From Burkholderiaceae bacterium 26 (GTDB lineage: Bacteria > Pseudomonadota > Gammaproteobacteria > Burkholderiales > Burkholderiaceae), in assembly GCA_000955795.1 (NCBI GenBank), contig JYOB01000007.1, forward strand, positions 62,001 through 126,000: DNA of 64,000 nt, given 5' to 3'. The first letter of the stretch is position 1. Each line of letters begins with the position of its first letter. This document shows, one piece after another, positions 27,503 through 36,569 of the stretch. The notes under the pieces are model-generated. The model saw nothing but the letters and a program-made list of their open reading frames with translations. It had not been told where the DNA came from and did not search any database. A program made the position numbers and the translations under genes.

Positions 27503-28069
27503 GAATCGCTCTACGGAAAACAGAAAACACTTTGCAAACCTTGCAAGCGTAACGGCTTTGTGTAACACCGCGCACAGCACCGGCCTCATCCGGAAGGATT
27601 ACCCCCAGGCAGGCGATCCTCATTCAACTGCTGCAGCGCAATACCTTGCCGAATACCGAGAAAGTTCCCGTGCGGGATTTTCCAATCCCGCCCCGTATTT
27701 AGTTTTGCTTTATCTGACGTTGTAAAAATAGCCGCTTCAATTTTTAAGAAATTTTCACGAAGAGAGAAACGCATTTCATTTTTTCAACGCGCTTTGCAGA
27801 AGTCACCCAGCGCCCCGGGAAGTAGCCGCAGCTTTGCGCATGCGCATGCCAAAAACTGCAAATTCTCCGGCATCTTCCCTTGCACGTGATTTAAAAAACT
27901 TCGTCTCGATTCGCAGGCCGTTTCCTCCAGAATCCGTGCATCCCGTGCGCGGGTTGTGATTTGCACCGCGCAAGAAACGGGTAATTCCTTGTCCCGATTC
28001 TGCGGCCTGCCCCCACATTTTCTTTTGAGCCCTGGGCCGCCGATTCGTTTCCACCTCAGGAGAAATGCA
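27503..28069. other. Long AT-richer divergent intergenic region
   Basis: These 567 bases separate the leftward diguanylate cyclase from the rightward aminopeptidase. Bases about 27690-27790 are markedly AT-richer than the surroundings, as expected for promoters. A perfect 8-bp inverted repeat with a four-base loop lies at 27672-27691. No open frame with gene-like features was found. Confidence 0.45.
27672..27691. promoter_or_regulatory. Perfect inverted repeat, possible operator or RNA hairpin
   Basis: GCGGGATT and AATCCCGC flank TTCC. It is followed on the plus strand by a weak T-rich stretch, so a regulatory RNA end or an operator are both possible. It sits about 380 bases before the aminopeptidase start and 170 bases before the cyclase start. 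Confidence 0.35.
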
Positions 28070-30310
28070 ATGCGGGATTCGACAACCCACCGTCGTACGG
28101 CCACGACACACGCCGGAAGCGCCCACGGCGCCCGGACACGTCGCTCGTTCAAGCTGGCACTTGTGGCCCAGGCTGCGGCCGCGCTGATTCTGGCCGCGTG
28201 CGGCGGCGGCGGAGATGACGCGCTCACCCCGTCCGGCGGCAAGCTGGACGCAAACGGCTCGCAGCAGCAGGGCAATACCAATACGGGCAACACCAACGCG
28301 CCGGCGCCCGCCGTGGATGCAACGGTGCCGCCGGTGGAACTGCCGGACTACATCAGGCCCGTCAACTACAAGCTGTGGTTCCGCCCGAGCGCAGACCTGA
28401 ACAGCTTCTCGGGCCGGGCCGACGTGGAGATCAAGGTCACCAAGCAGACCGGCGCCGTGACGCTGGCCGTGCGCGACCTGAAGCTCGACGCCTCGCGCCT
28501 GACGCTCACGCCCACCTCGGGTAACGGGGCATCGCGCGTGCTGGTGCCGATTCCGCAATCGCAAGGCGCGTTCTACGATCTGCGCGACCCGACCGGCGAC
28601 ATCAAGCCCGGCAACTACGTGCTCCACATGGAATGGACGGGCACGATCAACTTCACCAAGGCTGAAGGCATCTTCAAGCTGGGCCTGCAGGCCGCAACGG
28701 GCGAGAGCTCTGACGCCATCGTCACGCAGGGCGAATCGAACTTCGCGCGCGAATGGTTCCCGAGCTGGGATGAGCCGGCCTTCCGCAACACGTTCGAGGT
28801 GACGGCGGAAATTCCGGGCGACTGGAAGGCCGTGGCCAACGGCAGGCAGACCGGCGCGACCAAACTTCCGGATGGCTATCAGCAGGTGTCGTTTGCCAAG
28901 ACGCCGTCGATGCCGGCATACCTGCTGTTCTTCGGCGGCGGCAAGTTCGACATCCTGGAAGACCAGTTCACCAACCCGCTCGATGGCAGCAGCATGCGCC
29001 TGCGCTGGTGGGTACCGCCTGGCGAGGCGCACTCGGCGGTGGCCGGCATGCAGTTTACGAAGGAAGCGCTGAACCACTATTACAACTACTTCCAGATCCC
29101 GCTGCCGTTCGACAAGATGGACACCATCGTCGCCAACGACAGCTACGACAACAAGAATGCCGGCTTTGGCGGCATGGAGAACTGGGGCGCCATCTTCGAG
29201 TTTGCCGACCAGGTGCTGGTGCCGCCCGATGGCGCGCCGACGACCGTCCACTCGATGGGCAAGGCGCGCTCGTTCGTTGTCGTGTCACATGAACTGGCGC
29301 ACCAATGGTTTGGCGACCTCGTCACGCTGGACTGGTGGGACGACATCTGGCTGAACGAATCCTTCGCCAACTGGTTCGAGAACGTCACCAAGATCACGCT
29401 GCATCCTGAGTTCCAGGGCAACACGTGGGCCAACTACGCGGCGGTCAAGCAACGCGTGATGACGCTGGACCTGCAGCCGACGGCCGTGCCCGTTCAGCAC
29501 AACCTGAGTGACAACGGGTCGATGGACTTCCTCGACAGCTTTGCCTACAACAAGGGCGGCCATGTCTTGCAGATGATCGAGAACTACGTCGGCAAGGACG
29601 CCATGCGCAAGGGCCTGCAGAGCTACCTGAACAAGTACAAGTTCGGTAACGGCACGCCGCCGCGCCTGTGGGCAGAGCTGGAAGCGGCCAGCGGCAAACC
29701 GGTGGGCAAGGTTGGCGACAGCTTCGTGCGCCAGACCGGCATGCCACTCGTGACCATCGATGCACAGTGCAATCCGGCCACAAACCAGAACGTGCTGACG
29801 ATCACGCAGAAGGCCTTCCCGAACAAGAACGTCTATTCGGGCTACCAGTGGAACGTGCCGCTCACGCTGGCCTATGGCGACAACTTCGGGCAGACGCAGA
29901 CCATCGTGCTCGACCAGCAGACCGCGCAGGTCACTCTGCCGACGTGCTCGGCCGTGCTGGCCAACCCGTCGGGCCTGGACTACTACGTGACCAACTACAG
30001 CCCGACGCTGTGGAGCACGCTGCTGGCGCAGGCCGGTGCCATCAACAACGACGCCGCCAAGACCAACATCGCGGGCGATGCCACGCAACTGTATAACGCG
30101 CAGCTCATCACCAAGGCGCAGTACGACCAGATCGTCGGCATCAAGAACTTCCAGCCTGCGGTGGCAACACTGGCCGCCCAGTCTGTGAAGCCGACCGGCT
30201 CGCTGCGTCCGCAAGCGGTGCAGTTGCAGGAAATGCAGTCGATGGATCGCCCAATCCACAAGTTCCGCTACGAAGGTCTCATGAAGCATCTGACCGACAT
30301 CAAGCGGTAA
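28070..30310 (+). CDS. M1-family zinc aminopeptidase, predicted lipoprotein
   Basis: A 746-residue exported metallopeptidase. A basic N-terminus and hydrophobic stretch end in LILAAC at about residue 44, a lipobox, then GGGG and a Ser/Thr/Asn/Gln-rich linker. The M1 fold follows: the exopeptidase motif GGMENWG (GAMEN equivalent) and the zinc site HELAHQWFGD with the third ligand in NESFA. It should trim N-terminal residues from peptides outside the cytoplasm, whereas the usual PepN is cytoplasmic. AGGAG lies upstream of the ATG at 28070. Two hairpins follow the gene, the second a good terminator. Membrane anchoring is inferred from the lipobox alone. Confidence 0.88.
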   Translation: MRDSTTHRRTATTHAGSAHGARTRRSFKLALVAQAAAALILAACGGGGDDALTPSGGKLDANGSQQQGNTNTGNTNAPAPAVDATVPPVELPDYIRPVNYKLWFRPSADLNSFSGRADVEIKVTKQTGAVTLAVRDLKLDASRLTLTPTSGNGASRVLVPIPQSQGAFYDLRDPTGDIKPGNYVLHMEWTGTINFTKAEGIFKLGLQAATGESSDAIVTQGESNFAREWFPSWDEPAFRNTFEVTAEIPGDWKAVANGRQTGATKLPDGYQQVSFAKTPSMPAYLLFFGGGKFDILEDQFTNPLDGSSMRLRWWVPPGEAHSAVAGMQFTKEALNHYYNYFQIPLPFDKMDTIVANDSYDNKNAGFGGMENWGAIFEFADQVLVPPDGAPTTVHSMGKARSFVVVSHELAHQWFGDLVTLDWWDDIWLNESFANWFENVTKITLHPEFQGNTWANYAAVKQRVMTLDLQPTAVPVQHNLSDNGSMDFLDSFAYNKGGHVLQMIENYVGKDAMRKGLQSYLNKYKFGNGTPPRLWAELEAASGKPVGKVGDSFVRQTGMPLVTIDAQCNPATNQNVLTITQKAFPNKNVYSGYQWNVPLTLAYGDNFGQTQTIVLDQQTAQVTLPTCSAVLANPSGLDYYVTNYSPTLWSTLLAQAGAINNDAAKTNIAGDATQLYNAQLITKAQYDQIVGIKNFQPAVATLAAQSVKPTGSLRPQAVQLQEMQSMDRPIHKFRYEGLMKHLTDIKR

Positions 30311-30321
30311 GCGCCAAAGCA

Positions 30322-30360
30322 AACGGGCCGCTTCCCGTGTCTGTTGGGAAGCAGCCCGTT
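30322..30360. terminator. Imperfect hairpin between convergent genes
   Basis: A 15-base stem with one mismatch (AACGGGC/GCCCGTT outer part) and a nine-base loop lies 11 bases after the aminopeptidase stop. There is no U-tract rightward; leftward the hairpin is followed by TTTGCTTT, so it may serve the leftward PII-like/czc operon. Confidence 0.5.
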
Positions 30361-30381
30361 GCATCGTTGGCTCCTGATTTC

Positions 30382-30405
30382 CGGCGGACAGAGTCCGCCG
30401 TTTTT
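30382..30405 (+). terminator. Rho-independent terminator
   Basis: CGGCGGA pairs with TCCGCCG around a five-base loop, followed by T5. It is oriented to end the aminopeptidase transcript. Confidence 0.8.
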
Positions 30406-30426
30406 CATGCGCGCGTTACACGATTC

Positions 30427-30750
30427 TCAACCGGTGCGATGCAGGAAAGTGGCCTGAATCACGTCGGTCATCCAGATCGCGCTGTCGCCGGTTTGGCCGT
30501 GCTCCAGCACCTTGACGGCGCTCTCGAACAGCACGCTGGCGAGCGCGTCCGACGCAACGATATCGATGCGCACGCGCGGCACGAACTCCGTCAGGTCTTC
30601 CTTGATGGAATGCGCGCCCGCCTGGGAAGCCGCCGGTGGATAGGCGTTCACCTCGCCCACCGTCATGCCCGGAAAGCCCGGGCAACTGCGCAGCGCTTCA
30701 TGCATGCGTTCCAGCAGTTGCGGGCGCACTACGATGCGAATTTCCTTCAT
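30427..30750 (-). CDS. PII-like protein encoded with HME-RND pump
   Basis: A 107-residue protein with the ferredoxin-like PII outline: the first strand KEIRIVVRP, then MTVGEVNAY, FVPRVRIDIV and GDSAIWMTDV. The usual T-loop sequence with the uridylylated tyrosine and the ATP-binding RTGEIGDG motif are degenerate (GQTGDSA), so it is unlikely to be a normal nitrogen-signalling GlnB. Its start overlaps the pump gene by four bases, making it the last gene of the efflux operon. PII-like proteins beside CzcA/CusA pumps are known in this group. A role in sensing or tuning metal efflux is inferred. Confidence 0.75.
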   Translation of the reverse strand: MKEIRIVVRPQLLERMHEALRSCPGFPGMTVGEVNAYPPAASQAGAHSIKEDLTEFVPRVRIDIVASDALASVLFESAVKVLEHGQTGDSAIWMTDVIQATFLHRTG

Positions 30751-33700
30751 GCCTTCGACTCCTCATCAAACCATTTGTACAGCGTGGGCAGCATCACCAG
30801 CGTGAGCAGCGTGCAGGTCAGCAGACCGCCGATCACGACGATGGCCAGCGGCCGTTGCACTTCAGAGCCAGGCCCCGTGGCGAACAGGAACGGGATCAAA
30901 CCCAGCATGGCCACAGTGGCCGTCATCATCACGGGGCGGAAGCGCATGCGAGAGCCCAGCCGCACGGATTCCTCCACCGACATGCCCTGCTCGCGCAAGC
31001 TGCGGATCGTGCTGACCAGCACCACGCCGTTGAGCACCGCGATGCCCCATAGCGCCACAAAGCCGACCGATGCCGGCACGGACAGGTATTCACCCGTGAC
31101 AAACAGGCCGATGATCCCGCCCACCGAGGCGAAAGGCAGCACCAGGATGATCAGCGTGGCGTAGCGCACTGAGTTGAACAACAGGAAGAGCAGGAAGAAG
31201 ATGGCGGCCACCGTAATCGGCACGATCACCTTCAGGTGGCCCATGGCGCGTTCCATGTTCTGGAACTGGCCGCCCCACTCCAGGTAATAACCCTCGGGCA
31301 GCTTGACCTTCTGCGCCACCGCAGACTGCAGCTCGGCCACGAAGCCACCCAGATCGCGGTCACGCACGTTCACGCCCACCACCACGCGGCGCTTGCCCAG
31401 TTCGCGGCTGATCTGCGCGGGGCCGTCGGTCACATCAATGCGGGCGATGCTTTCCAACGGCACCTGCGCCCCGTTGGGTGCAGCCACGATCAGGTTGCGG
31501 ATGGCCTCCACGCTGCCGCGATATGTCTCCGGCAGGCGCACCACCGCGCTGAAGCGGCGCTCGCCTTCAAAGATTTCCGTGGCTTCCTTGCCGCCGATGG
31601 CGGTCTCGATCACGTTGTGCACGTCGGCCGCGTTCAGGCCGTGACGCGCAATCGCCTGGCGGTCGATTGCGATCTGCAGATACTGCTGGCCGGTAATGCG
31701 CTCGACACGCATGTCCTGCGCGCCCTGGATGCCCTGCGCCACCTTGGCAATCGCCTCGGCCTTTTCGCGCAGCATGTTCAGATCGTCGCCAAACACCTTG
31801 ATGGCCACATCCGAACGCACGCCGGTCACCATCTCATCCACGCGGTCGGAGATCGGCTGCGCCATGACGATCTGCACGCCGGGCAGCACCTGCAGCGCCT
31901 TGCGCATCGCTTCGGCAATGTCGTCCTGGTTCCAACCCTTGGGCCACTCGTCGCGCGGTTTCAATGACACGATCGGCGTCGATTCGTTCTGGCCCTGTGG
32001 ATCGGCGGGCGATTCGCCACGGCCCACGCCCGAGACCGCCGACTTCACGCCCGGCACCTGCATCACCAGGCGCATGGCTTCCATCTCCATGCGAATCGAC
32101 TCTTCCAGCGAGATATTCGGCGCGCGGTTGATGCCAGGCACCACCGAGCCTTCCTTCATCTCCGGAATGAACGCCGTGCCCAGGAATGGCATCAGCGCGC
32201 CGGTAGCGAGAAACACCGCCACAGCCACGATGACAGTCTTGCGGCCGTTATTCAGGCTCAGTTCCAGCAACCGCAGATACGGCTTTTTCATCTTCCGAAT
32301 CAGCCACGTATCGTGTGCATCGTGCTCGGCGTGCGGGTCATCGCTGTGTTCGCCCTCTACGTGTTTGTGCGCCTTGGGCTTGAGCAGATACGACGACAGC
32401 ACCGGCGTCAGCGTCAGCGACAGCACCAGCGAGAAGAACAGCGCAATCGCAATCGTGAAGGCCAGGGGCGCAAACATCTTGCCCTCCATGCCCTCCAGCG
32501 TCATCAACGGCAGGAACACCAGGATGATGATGCCCACGCCAAAGATCACGGGCGTCGCCACTTCCGTCACAGCATGCAGGATGATGCGCGCGCGGCTCTC
32601 GTTCGGATCACGCGGCTTGGCGAGGTGGGCGAACGCGTTTTCCACCACCACCACGGAGCCGTCCACCATCAAGCCAATCGCGATGGCCAGCCCGCCCAAT
32701 GACATCAAATTGGCCGAGATGCCGAGCTTGTTCATTGCGATGAACGTCAGCAGCGGCGTGAGGATCAGCGTGCCGACCACGATGAGCGACGAACGGATAT
32801 CACCGAGGAACAGCAGCAGCACGATCACCACCAGCACCACGCCTTCGGCCAGCACCTTGATGACGGTCTGCAATGCCGAATCCACCAAGTCCGAGCGCTC
32901 GTAGTACGGCACGATCTTCAGCCCATCGGGCAACATGCCGTCGTTGTTGATCGCCTTGACGCGATCCTGGATGCGAGCGACGACTTCCTTGGCGTTGCCG
33001 CCACGCATCATCATCACGACGCCGCCAACAGATTCCGTCACGCCGTTCTTGACCACCGCCCCCGCGCGCACCGCCGTGCCGATCTTCACCTCTGCCACAT
33101 CGCGGATCGTCAGCGGCGTGCCGTTGACCTCCTTGAGCACAATGGCGCCGATGTCGTTGGTGTCACGCACCAGGCCCACGCCGCGGATCAGATATTGCTC
33201 GGCAAAGTGCGGCAACACACCGCCGCCCGAGTTGGCGTTGTTGGCGGCCAGCGCCTCGAACACCTGCTTGACCGTTACGTTGTGGTGGCGCAGGCGCTCC
33301 GGGTTGACGAGCACCTGGTACTGCTTCTCGTAGCCGCCCTGCGAGTTGATCTCGGCCACGCCCGGAATCGAGCGCAGCAGCGGGCGCACCACCCAGTCCT
33401 GTGCGATGCGGCGCTGGGTGAGTTCTTCGACCGAGAGTTCCTTGTCGCCGTCATCGGGCTTGTCGAGCGTGTACTGATACACCTCGCCCAGGCCCGTAGA
33501 CACCGGGCCGAGCACCGGCGTCACGCCTGCAGGCATGCGGGACTGCACCTCGATCAGCCGCTCCATCACAAGCTGGCGCGCGAAGTACACGTCGGTCTCA
33601 TCGGTAAAGACGAGCGTGATGAGCGACAGGCCCGGCTTGTTGAGCGAGCGCATCTCAGTAAGCGCCGGCAAGCCGGTCATGGCCATTTCCACCGGCACGG

Positions 33701-33896
33701 TCACAAAGCGTTCAACCTCTTCCGGCGAGCGCCCCGGCGCCTCCGTGGCGATCTGCACCTGCACGTTGGTCACGTCCGGAAACGCGTCAAGCGAGAGCTT
33801 GCGTGCGGCGTCAAGCCCGAAGAACAGCAGCACGGCAGCGATCACCGCCACCACGAGCCGCTGCTTGAGCGCGCCGCGAATCAATGCGTCAATCAT
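30747..33896 (-). CDS. HME-RND heavy-metal efflux pump (CzcA/CusA family)
   Basis: A 1049-residue inner-membrane RND transporter with twelve helices and two large periplasmic loops, exporting metal cations with proton antiport. The fourth-helix motif reads AIG at 406-408, then D412-G-S and E419-N. CzcA-type pumps have DFG first, whereas CusA-type have AIG but then DAA, so this is intermediate. The methionines expected for a Cus-type site are not evident in the porter loop. Metal specificity is therefore uncertain: divalent cations are favoured by the overall CzcA likeness. It overlaps the adaptor gene and the PII-like gene by four bases each. Confidence 0.9.
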   Translation of the reverse strand: MIDALIRGALKQRLVVAVIAAVLLFFGLDAARKLSLDAFPDVTNVQVQIATEAPGRSPEEVERFVTVPVEMAMTGLPALTEMRSLNKPGLSLITLVFTDETDVYFARQLVMERLIEVQSRMPAGVTPVLGPVSTGLGEVYQYTLDKPDDGDKELSVEELTQRRIAQDWVVRPLLRSIPGVAEINSQGGYEKQYQVLVNPERLRHHNVTVKQVFEALAANNANSGGGVLPHFAEQYLIRGVGLVRDTNDIGAIVLKEVNGTPLTIRDVAEVKIGTAVRAGAVVKNGVTESVGGVVMMMRGGNAKEVVARIQDRVKAINNDGMLPDGLKIVPYYERSDLVDSALQTVIKVLAEGVVLVVIVLLLFLGDIRSSLIVVGTLILTPLLTFIAMNKLGISANLMSLGGLAIAIGLMVDGSVVVVENAFAHLAKPRDPNESRARIILHAVTEVATPVIFGVGIIILVFLPLMTLEGMEGKMFAPLAFTIAIALFFSLVLSLTLTPVLSSYLLKPKAHKHVEGEHSDDPHAEHDAHDTWLIRKMKKPYLRLLELSLNNGRKTVIVAVAVFLATGALMPFLGTAFIPEMKEGSVVPGINRAPNISLEESIRMEMEAMRLVMQVPGVKSAVSGVGRGESPADPQGQNESTPIVSLKPRDEWPKGWNQDDIAEAMRKALQVLPGVQIVMAQPISDRVDEMVTGVRSDVAIKVFGDDLNMLREKAEAIAKVAQGIQGAQDMRVERITGQQYLQIAIDRQAIARHGLNAADVHNVIETAIGGKEATEIFEGERRFSAVVRLPETYRGSVEAIRNLIVAAPNGAQVPLESIARIDVTDGPAQISRELGKRRVVVGVNVRDRDLGGFVAELQSAVAQKVKLPEGYYLEWGGQFQNMERAMGHLKVIVPITVAAIFFLLFLLFNSVRYATLIILVLPFASVGGIIGLFVTGEYLSVPASVGFVALWGIAVLNGVVLVSTIRSLREQGMSVEESVRLGSRMRFRPVMMTATVAMLGLIPFLFATGPGSEVQRPLAIVVIGGLLTCTLLTLVMLPTLYKWFDEESKA

Positions 33897-35113
33897 GCGC
33901 CCTCCATCTCGGCGCGCTTGCGCTCGTTGTTCAGATGGAAGCCGCCTTCAACGACGATGGGCTGGCCGGCCTGCACGCCGGAAACGACCGGACGCACACC
34001 GTTCGATTCATCGCCCAGCTTGACCGGCGTGAGCTGGTAGTTCGTATCGCTGGTGCGCACGAACACGTAGTCGCGGTTGTCTTCGCGCACCACGGCGGAG
34101 GTCGGCACCACCACGCGTTCTTCCGGGCGCGACTGGATGATCAGCGTGGCCAGCATCGACGGCTTGAGCGCGCGCTCTGCGTTGTCGACTTCGGTGCGCA
34201 CCGTGACCGTACGCGTTTGCGGGTCAACAATGTCCGACACCCAGATCAGCTTGCCGACAATGCGCTCGCCCGCGCCGGTGTCGATCTCCACGGCCTGGCC
34301 CGCACGCACGCCGGCGGCAGCGTTCTCAGGCACTTCACCCACCACCCACACGCGCGACAAGTCGGCCACGGTAAATAGCTCGTCGGCCGGCTGCACCACC
34401 TGGCCGCGCGTCACCTTGCGCTCCACCACCGTGCCGCTAATGCTCGCCACCACGGGCGAGATCGATGACATGCCGCCCGTGCGCATCTTCGCAAGCGTGC
34501 CGGGCGACACACCCATCACGCGCAGTTGGTCGACTGCTGCGCGCACTTCGGCATCGGCCATCGCCAGTTCGCTCTGGCGCTTCTGCAGCTCGGCCGAGCC
34601 GATCACGTCGGCGGCCAGCAGCAGCTTGGCGCGTTCCAGCGCGCGGGCCTGCAAATCACGCTGCGCAGCGGCCTTCTGATAGGCGAGCTGCGCGGCGCCC
34701 AGCTCGGTGCTGTGCAGCTGCGCCAGGATGTCGCCCGCCTTGACGCTCTGGCCCGGCGTGGCAACCAGCTCGGTCACGCGGCCCGTGACGGTGGCGCCAA
34801 TGCGGGCAACGCGTTGTTCGTCAAATGCGATCTGCCCCGGCACCCGCAGGCGTTCCGCAATCGGATGCTTGCCGACCGGCGCCACCTTCAGGCGCTGCAC
34901 CAGCGTGGGTTGTGCAACCACGAGATTCGGATCGACGGCCTGTTGCGCGGCCTTGGCATCGTTGCCGGCGTCTTTGCCGCAGGCGCCAAGCAACAGCATC
35001 GCCGCCAGGGCAACGCCGGCCAGCCGGATCGAAGATGAGAAGGAAGAAGGTGCGTTCATGGTGAGGCTGGATTCGTGGGTTCGGGAGGCAACGCGGTGGC
35101 TCGGGCGTGTCAT
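33893..35113 (-). CDS. RND periplasmic adaptor (CzcB-like), predicted lipoprotein
   Basis: A 406-residue membrane-fusion protein linking pump and outer-membrane channel. A hydrophobic segment ends in LLLGAC, a lipobox. The barrel and lipoyl parts follow (GRVTELVATPGQSVKAGDIL), then a hairpin of coiled coil at about 150-210 and a beta-barrel with RVWVVGEVPE. The start at 35113 is chosen because GGAGG precedes it and it overlaps the upstream stop codon (ATGA). An ATG at 35059 gives a more usual signal peptide but has no Shine-Dalgarno. There is no His-rich N-terminal metal site. Confidence 0.88.
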   Translation of the reverse strand: MTRPSHRVASRTHESSLTMNAPSSFSSSIRLAGVALAAMLLLGACGKDAGNDAKAAQQAVDPNLVVAQPTLVQRLKVAPVGKHPIAERLRVPGQIAFDEQRVARIGATVTGRVTELVATPGQSVKAGDILAQLHSTELGAAQLAYQKAAAQRDLQARALERAKLLLAADVIGSAELQKRQSELAMADAEVRAAVDQLRVMGVSPGTLAKMRTGGMSSISPVVASISGTVVERKVTRGQVVQPADELFTVADLSRVWVVGEVPENAAAGVRAGQAVEIDTGAGERIVGKLIWVSDIVDPQTRTVTVRTEVDNAERALKPSMLATLIIQSRPEERVVVPTSAVVREDNRDYVFVRTSDTNYQLTPVKLGDESNGVRPVVSGVQAGQPIVVEGGFHLNNERKRAEMEGA

Positions 35114-36456
35114 TGGGCCTCCGGCCGCAGGCGGTCAAGTTCGACAGCGGCGGTGCGCAGGTCTGCGCGTGCGGCAATCAGGTCGTTACGTGCCTGGCGA
35201 AAAACGCGCTGGGCATCGAGGTAATCGAGAATCCCGCGCTCGCCGTGGCGGTATGCGGCTTCGGCCACGCGCAGCGCCGATTCAGCCTGCTTGATCACGC
35301 CAGATTCGAGCGCGCTGACTTGCGACTCTGCAATCTCGTATTGGCGATAAGCGGACTCCACCGCCTGGCGCACACGCAACTCGCGGTCGCGCAACATGGC
35401 GCGAGCGCGTTCACGGGCGGCCACGGCTTCGCCCACCGGGCCTTCACGTCGGTCGAAGAGCGGAATCGACATCACCAGGCCCACGCGGCTGTCCTGCAGA
35501 TCGGGCTGGCGATCGACCGACCCGCGCAATGCGAGTGATGGCCAACGCTGGCTGCGCTCGTGCGCCAGCCGGGCTTCGGCCTCGCGCACGGCGGCGCGGT
35601 CGGCTTCCAGCTCCGGATGCGTGGAGAGGACCGTACTGACCAAGTCGGCCAGAGGCGGCAGATGCGCCACGGAGGGCGTCTCCGCTCCGGCATCGACATC
35701 GAACGTCAACGGCAGATCGGCACCCACGGCGCGGCGCAGTTCTGCCAGCGCCTGTTGCACACGCAGTGCGGCGGCCTGTTCATTGCGCTGCGCGTTGAGC
35801 AGCTCCGCGTCGCCACGGATGAGTTCATAGCGCGGGGCTTCGCCGGTTTCCACACGCACGGCCACACCACGGCGAATCTGCTCGACCAGCGTGACGTCTT
35901 CGCGCGCGTTGCGTTGTTCGGCTTCGCGGCGCACCACGTCGTAGAAACGCAGCTTGAGATCGGCCTCCACGTCGCGCGCCTGCGATCGGGCGGTCGCCTG
36001 CGATGCCTCGTACGCAGCATCGGCGGCTTGCGTACGAGCGGCGCGCTGCCACGGCAAATCGAGCTTTTGCGTGATCGACACGCTATTGGTGCGGCCTTCC
36101 GCCGCACCCGGCATGCGGGCACGCTGGCGGCCGGCCATCGCTTCCACCTCGGGGTTGGGCCAAGCGCGCGCAGTGGCAATGCCCGCCTGCGCCGCCTGCA
36201 CCTGGGCCTGCGAAGCGGCGAGCGCCGGGTGGTTGGCGCGGGCCAGCTCCAGCAACTGCGGCAAGGTGTAGCGCGGCTGCGGGAGCGCCTCGTCAGCGCG
36301 GGCAGTGGCGGTCTGCGCACCACGTGGCGAAGGTGCCGGGGGCGCGGCGTTGGCGTGGACGGCAATTGCTGCCAGCACAGCAGAAAGAACAGCACGTCGC
36401 GACACGCGCGCACCCGCTGCGGGGCGCGGGGTGGCCGCATCCTGATTGGACAACAT
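35110..36456 (-). CDS. TolC-family outer-membrane efflux protein (CzcC-like)
   Basis: A 448-residue outer-membrane channel subunit. An N-terminal signal peptide (AVLSAVLAAIAVHANA) is followed by two OEP repeats, each beginning with a LxxLxxxARxxHPxL-like helix (TLPQLLELARANHPAL and LADLVSTVLSTHPEL), as in CzcC. It is the first gene of the efflux operon proper, with AGGAT upstream of the start, and overlaps the adaptor gene by four bases. Together the three proteins should span the envelope and expel metal ions. Confidence 0.88.
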   Translation of the reverse strand: MLSNQDAATPRPAAGARVSRRAVLSAVLAAIAVHANAAPPAPSPRGAQTATARADEALPQPRYTLPQLLELARANHPALAASQAQVQAAQAGIATARAWPNPEVEAMAGRQRARMPGAAEGRTNSVSITQKLDLPWQRAARTQAADAAYEASQATARSQARDVEADLKLRFYDVVRREAEQRNAREDVTLVEQIRRGVAVRVETGEAPRYELIRGDAELLNAQRNEQAAALRVQQALAELRRAVGADLPLTFDVDAGAETPSVAHLPPLADLVSTVLSTHPELEADRAAVREAEARLAHERSQRWPSLALRGSVDRQPDLQDSRVGLVMSIPLFDRREGPVGEAVAARERARAMLRDRELRVRQAVESAYRQYEIAESQVSALESGVIKQAESALRVAEAAYRHGERGILDYLDAQRVFRQARNDLIAARADLRTAAVELDRLRPEAQ

Positions 36457-36569
36457 CCGAAATCATCCTGAAAAAGAAGAACAGGCAAGCGCGAACGTCC
36501 AGCCGGTCAACAGACCGATTGGCGCAGCACTAGCAACTCAAAGGGATGGTTTCCGGCGAATGCCGGAGA

